Positions 14,607 through 18,017 of a DNA stretch of 18,017 nucleotides are shown piece by piece; position 1 is the first letter of the stretch, and each line of letters opens with the position of its first letter. Below the pieces are notes generated by a model, which saw nothing but the letters and a program-made list of their open reading frames with translations, did no database searches and had not been told where the DNA came from. This stretch comes from UBA4416 sp044340865 (GTDB lineage: Bacteria; Bacteroidota; Bacteroidia; B-17B0; Aurantibacillaceae). The stretch covers positions 1-18,017 of the forward strand of contig JBIISW010000040.1 in NCBI GenBank assembly GCA_044340865.1, written 5' to 3'. The translations under genes were made by a program, and so were the position numbers.

Positions 14607-17546
14607 ATGCATTCATTAAAATTAATTTTATCGGTAGCAACTACTGTCTTATTTTTAAATAGCACAGCTCAAACAAAAAAAACAATTGCTACTAAGACAT
14701 CAAACTCATTAAACTATGAATATGCCTTGAATGACCCATTTAAAGCAAGAATATACACCTTGAAAAATGGATTGAAAGTTTACATGAGTGTATATAAAAA
14801 TGCTCCTCGTATACAAACCTATATTGCTGTAAAAGCAGGAAGTAAAAACGATCCTTCTAACGCAACAGGCCTAGCGCATTATTTAGAGCACATGTTATTT
14901 AAAGGCACAGATAAATTTGGGTCTAAAGATTTTGTTAAAGAAAATAATGAAATATCTAAAATTGAAAATTTATACGAAGTATACAGAAATACAAAAGATG
15001 AAAAATCGCGTAAACAAATTTACCATAACATAGATAGTATCTCTGGAGTAGCTGCAAAACATGCCATTGCAAATGAATACGATAAAATGTTGGCAGGAAT
15101 TGGCGGGCAAGGAACAAATGCATATACATCATTTGATCAAACTGTTTATGTAAATGATATCCCATCAAATCAATTAGAAAGCTGGTTAAAAATTGAAGCA
15201 GAACGTTATCGCAAACCAATTTTAAGATTGTTTCATACTGAATTAGAAGCCGTATATGAAGAAAAAAACAGAGGATTAGATAGCGATAATAGTAAATTAT
15301 GGGAAGCTGTATTTGCTGGTTTATTTAACAAACATACTTACGGAACACAAACAACCATTGGTACCATCGAACATTTAAAAAATCCATCGATGAAAGAAAT
15401 TATGAAATATTTTAATGCCAATTATGTTCCAAATAATATGGCAATTTGTTTGAGTGGGGATTTTGACCCAGATGCAACCATTCGATTAATTGAACAAACT
15501 TTTGGCTCAATGCCTAGTAAGCCAGTAAAAGCTTACACATATGAAACTGAAAATCCAATCGTAAAAAAAATAACAAGTGAAGTTATTGGGCCTGATGCGG
15601 AGAATATTGCCATGGCATGGCGTTTTAAAGGGACTGGAACAAAAGATGCAGACATGATTACACTTGTTAATCTATTGCTATCAAATGGACGTGCAGGATT
15701 ACTAGATTTAAATTTAAACCAAGAACAAAAAGTACTAAGCTCGGGTGGCTATGCTTATGTTTTAAAAGATTATAGTACTCATATTTTATTTGGCGAACCA
15801 AAGGAAGGTCAGAAATTAGAGGATGTAGAGCAATTATTACTCAATCAACTTTCTTTACTAAAAAAAGGTGAATTTCCTGATTGGTTAATGAGTGCTGTCA
15901 TTACGGATATGAAATTTCAAAAAACAAAAGAACTAGAAAATAATCAATCAAGAGCTTCTGCATTTGTTGATGCATTTGTAAATGATACAAAATGGCAATA
16001 CGCCGTAAATACGATTGATAGACTTTCGAAAATAACGAAACAAGACGTCATAGATTTTGTGAAATTAAATTATAACGACTCTAATTACGTAGTAGTATAT
16101 AAACGAATTGGAGAAGATAAAAATATTCAAAAAGTTGAGAAACCAAGCATTACACCTGTTGAAGTAAATAGAAACGACCAGTCTGTATTTGTGAAAAATA
16201 TTTTAAATGTAACACCTTCAACCATTCAACCCAAATTTATTGATTACGATAAAGATGTTACAAAAGCTGCCATTAAATTTAATATTCCATTATTATATAG
16301 TCAAAACACAGAAAATCAATTATTTGATTTATACTATACCTTTGATATGGGAACCAACCATGATAAACTATTGCCTTTAGCGATAGAATACATCCCATAC
16401 CTTGGAACATCTAAAATGTCGCCAGCAGAAGTGCAACAAGCGTTTTATAAATTAGGATGCTCATTTAATGTATTCAATTCTGAAAATCAAACATGGGTTA
16501 GTTTATCAGGATTATCTGAAAACTTTAAACAAGCAACGCAATTATTTGAAAATTTATTAAATGACCCGAAAATTAATGAAGAAGTTTTAAAAAATTTAGT
16601 TTCAGATATCTTAAAAAAACGATCAGACGCGAAGCAAGATAAAAGAACGATTCTTCAAAAAATGTTGGTTAATTACGCTAAGTTCGGAGAAAATAATCCA
16701 GCAACGCATATTTTATCAGAAGGTGAATTATCATTAATAAAAACTGAGCAAATAGCAAGTTTAATTACAGCACTAACAAAATTTGATCACAAAATTTTAT
16801 ATTATGGTCCAAAATTAATTGGAGATGTAAAAGAAATATTAAATGAGACACATGAAGTTTTAAGCCCTGGATTAAAACCTATACCAAAAGAAACAAACTT
16901 TAAGCCACAATCATTTAATAACACAGTTTATGTGGTTGACTTTGATATGAAGCAAGCTGAAATCGTTATATTAACAGAAGGCCAATCGTACAAACCAGAA
17001 AACGTTCCTATCATAACAATGTATAACGAATACTTTGGTGGAGGGATGAGCTCTGTCGTATTTCAAGATTTAAGAGAATCGAAAGCACTAGCATATTCAT
17101 GCTATTCAACATACCGTTCGCCACGTGATTTAAAACTTCCTTATTACAACTTTTCGTACATTGGTTCCCAGGCTGATAAATTGCCTGAAGCATTAAATGG
17201 TATGAATAACCTTTTAAATAATATGCCCAAATCAGAAAATGGATTTAATGCCGCAAAAGAAGCCATTTTACAAAATATAAAAACAGAAAGAATTAATAAG
17301 GCAGATATTTTATTTGATTATTTAAATGCGAAAAAATTTAATTTAAGTTCAGATATTAGACAAGATATTTACGAAAAAGTATCATCCATGACTTTTGAGA
17401 GCATAAAATCATTTCAAGATTCAGAAATTAAGAATAAGCCAAGTGCAGTTTTGGTGCTAGGAAAGAAAGATTTGCTTGACATTAAAACACTTGAAAAATT
17501 TGGTACAATCAAATACTTAACCTTGAAAGAAATATTTGGGTATTAA
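14607..17546 (+). CDS. Secreted M16 (pitrilysin/insulinase-type) zinc metallopeptidase, two-half form
   Basis: The protein has 979 residues with a signal peptide at about 1-21 (ending STA, before Q22). The first half has the inverted zinc motif HxxEH at H91-Y-L-E94-H95 (GLAHYLEHMLFKG). The third ligand is probably E219 in EAVYEEKNR, with E212 seven residues before it as in pitrilysin. An insertion of about 50 residues (about 110-160, charged and probably helical, ending HAIANEYDKM) lies between the motif and that Glu; similar insertions occur in long Bacteroidota M16 proteins. The second half lacks HxxEH but keeps the typical YFGGGMSSVVFQDLRESKALAY-type segment (near 809-830) used for substrate binding. 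The two halves form a clam-shell chamber that degrades peptides, here presumably in the periplasm. It is likely transcribed alone; the substrate is unknown. Confidence 0.92.
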   Translation: MHSLKLILSVATTVLFLNSTAQTKKTIATKTSNSLNYEYALNDPFKARIYTLKNGLKVYMSVYKNAPRIQTYIAVKAGSKNDPSNATGLAHYLEHMLFKGTDKFGSKDFVKENNEISKIENLYEVYRNTKDEKSRKQIYHNIDSISGVAAKHAIANEYDKMLAGIGGQGTNAYTSFDQTVYVNDIPSNQLESWLKIEAERYRKPILRLFHTELEAVYEEKNRGLDSDNSKLWEAVFAGLFNKHTYGTQTTIGTIEHLKNPSMKEIMKYFNANYVPNNMAICLSGDFDPDATIRLIEQTFGSMPSKPVKAYTYETENPIVKKITSEVIGPDAENIAMAWRFKGTGTKDADMITLVNLLLSNGRAGLLDLNLNQEQKVLSSGGYAYVLKDYSTHILFGEPKEGQKLEDVEQLLLNQLSLLKKGEFPDWLMSAVITDMKFQKTKELENNQSRASAFVDAFVNDTKWQYAVNTIDRLSKITKQDVIDFVKLNYNDSNYVVVYKRIGEDKNIQKVEKPSITPVEVNRNDQSVFVKNILNVTPSTIQPKFIDYDKDVTKAAIKFNIPLLYSQNTENQLFDLYYTFDMGTNHDKLLPLAIEYIPYLGTSKMSPAEVQQAFYKLGCSFNVFNSENQTWVSLSGLSENFKQATQLFENLLNDPKINEEVLKNLVSDILKKRSDAKQDKRTILQKMLVNYAKFGENNPATHILSEGELSLIKTEQIASLITALTKFDHKILYYGPKLIGDVKEILNETHEVLSPGLKPIPKETNFKPQSFNNTVYVVDFDMKQAEIVILTEGQSYKPENVPIITMYNEYFGGGMSSVVFQDLRESKALAYSCYSTYRSPRDLKLPYYNFSYIGSQADKLPEALNGMNNLLNNMPKSENGFNAAKEAILQNIKTERINKADILFDYLNAKKFNLSSDIRQDIYEKVSSMTFESIKSFQDSEIKNKPSAVLVLGKKDLLDIKTLEKFGTIKYLTLKEIFGY

Positions 17547-17947
17547 TTTTATTTAATTGTAAATAAAAAAACCTTTATTCTTTTTTTCGGTTTTCAATTT
17601 AAATTAGTATTTATCTTTAAGATAGATAATTTCCTTAATAATGACTTGGCTATATATAATAATGGTTGATTTATAGAATATTGCCGAAAACATAAAACAA
17701 AAGTATGATACTAACTTCCTGATGAGTATGATATTTCGTTAATTCATAAAACAAGATTTTCTTTTCTTTAAGATGTAAGGAAATTGCGAATAAATTAGAA
17801 ATTTATACTTAATGAATTAAATATAAACCAAAAACAACAACATAATCTGATCATCAAGAATCGTTTAATGTAGTCGTACCTTATAGAATATTAATAAGCT
17901 GTTTAAATTATTGTCATTAATTTTCATGATAAGATTTATTTGTAAAC
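17547..17947. other. 401-base stretch without recognisable genes
   Basis: This separates the M16 gene from the convergent rRNA operon end. It is very AT-rich with dense stops in all frames, and I see no tRNA-like cloverleaf and no strong hairpin. Just after the M16 stop is a weak AT-only hairpin candidate (AAAACC 17568-17573 with GGTTTT 17589-17594) next to a T7 run, a poor terminator at best. The 12-mer TTATAGAATATT occurs twice, at 17671 and 17881. Confidence 0.6.
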
Positions 17948-17980
17948 AAAAAACCCCTAAAGTTTACACTAAAGGGGTTT
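17948..17980 (-). terminator. Terminator of the rRNA operon
   Basis: Outer stem AAACCCCT (17951-17958) pairs with AGGGGTTT (17973-17980). The stem continues as AGT/ACT inside after a TT mismatch pair. Read on the minus strand it lies about 10 bases after the 5S rRNA 3' end and runs into T6 (complement of 17948-17953), as expected for a strong intrinsic terminator. Confidence 0.85.
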
Positions 17981-17989
17981 ATTGAAAAT

Positions 17990-18017
17990 TGGCATCGACA
18001 TACTCTCCCAGGTTTTA
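17990..18017 (-). rRNA. rrf: 5S ribosomal RNA, 3' end only (cut by window edge)
   Basis: On the minus strand the last bases read AACCTGGGAGAGTATGTCGA and then TGCC, the conserved 3' part of bacterial 5S rRNA (loop E/helix IV and the strand that closes with the 5' end). It is followed directly by a spacer and a strong terminator, as expected for the last gene of an rRNA operon. Only about 28 bases are inside the window; the 5' part and the 23S and 16S genes would lie to the right. The exact 3' end is uncertain by two or three bases. Confidence 0.85.

Noticed and set aside
17561..17594. Candidate terminator after the M16 gene
   Set aside because: The stem is weak (six pairs) with a 15-base loop, and the T run is inside the loop rather than after the stem.
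17671..17892. Direct repeat of TTATAGAATATT at 17671 and 17881, and AGTATGATA twice near 17701-17735
   Set aside because: Short, AT-rich repeats are expected by chance in this spacer; no flanking inverted repeats or remnants of a mobile element were seen.

Overview
The window is very AT-rich and reads as a chromosomal segment of a Bacteroidota bacterium, probably Flavobacteriales-like; the order is not certain. Supporting signs are two large outer-membrane receptors with CarboxypepD_reg-like N-terminal domains, a secreted protein ending in a type IX secretion (T9SS) type A sorting domain, A-rich leaders without Shine-Dalgarno sequences, and promoter elements of the Bacteroidota TAnnTTTG type. 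Most of the content is ordinary housekeeping and envelope biology.

Layout. Positions 1-1655 (minus strand) hold the head of a respiratory complex I operon, nuoA-nuoB-nuoC and the first 22 codons of nuoD. Positions 1873-4746 (minus) hold a membrane pyrophosphatase (ion pump) with its own terminator. Its C-terminus carries an in-frame Cys-containing linker and a complete YceI-like domain, which is the most unusual feature here. Positions 4910-5404 (plus) encode a small secreted NlpC/P60 cell-wall hydrolase. Positions 5449-8061 (plus) form a thiamine-uptake unit: a TAnnTTTG promoter, a TPP riboswitch at the very 5' end of the predicted transcript, an apparent alternative-pairing expression platform, and a TonB-dependent receptor. 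A strong bidirectional terminator (8081-8117) separates it from the converging T9SS-exported Ig-like repeat protein (8142-10745, minus).

Divergent from that gene, a tandem double-thioredoxin periplasmic protein (10801-11808) is followed on the same strand by an outer-membrane beta-barrel protein (11896-14430) and, after an inverted repeat, a 979-residue secreted M16 metallopeptidase (14607-17546). A 401-base stretch without genes follows. The window ends in the 3' end of a 5S rRNA gene on the minus strand with its terminator, so an rRNA operon lies just to the right.

The genes do not form one pathway. The functional links are complex I and the pyrophosphatase, both ion-motive membrane machines on the same strand, and the riboswitch with its receptor. 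The remaining genes are envelope functions: peptidoglycan hydrolysis, periplasmic thiol chemistry, outer-membrane transport, secretion and proteolysis. I saw no mobile element, CRISPR array, phage gene or defence system. Candidates for novelty are the pyrophosphatase-YceI fusion, the riboswitch expression platform, and a heptamer-phased spacer inside the nuo operon.
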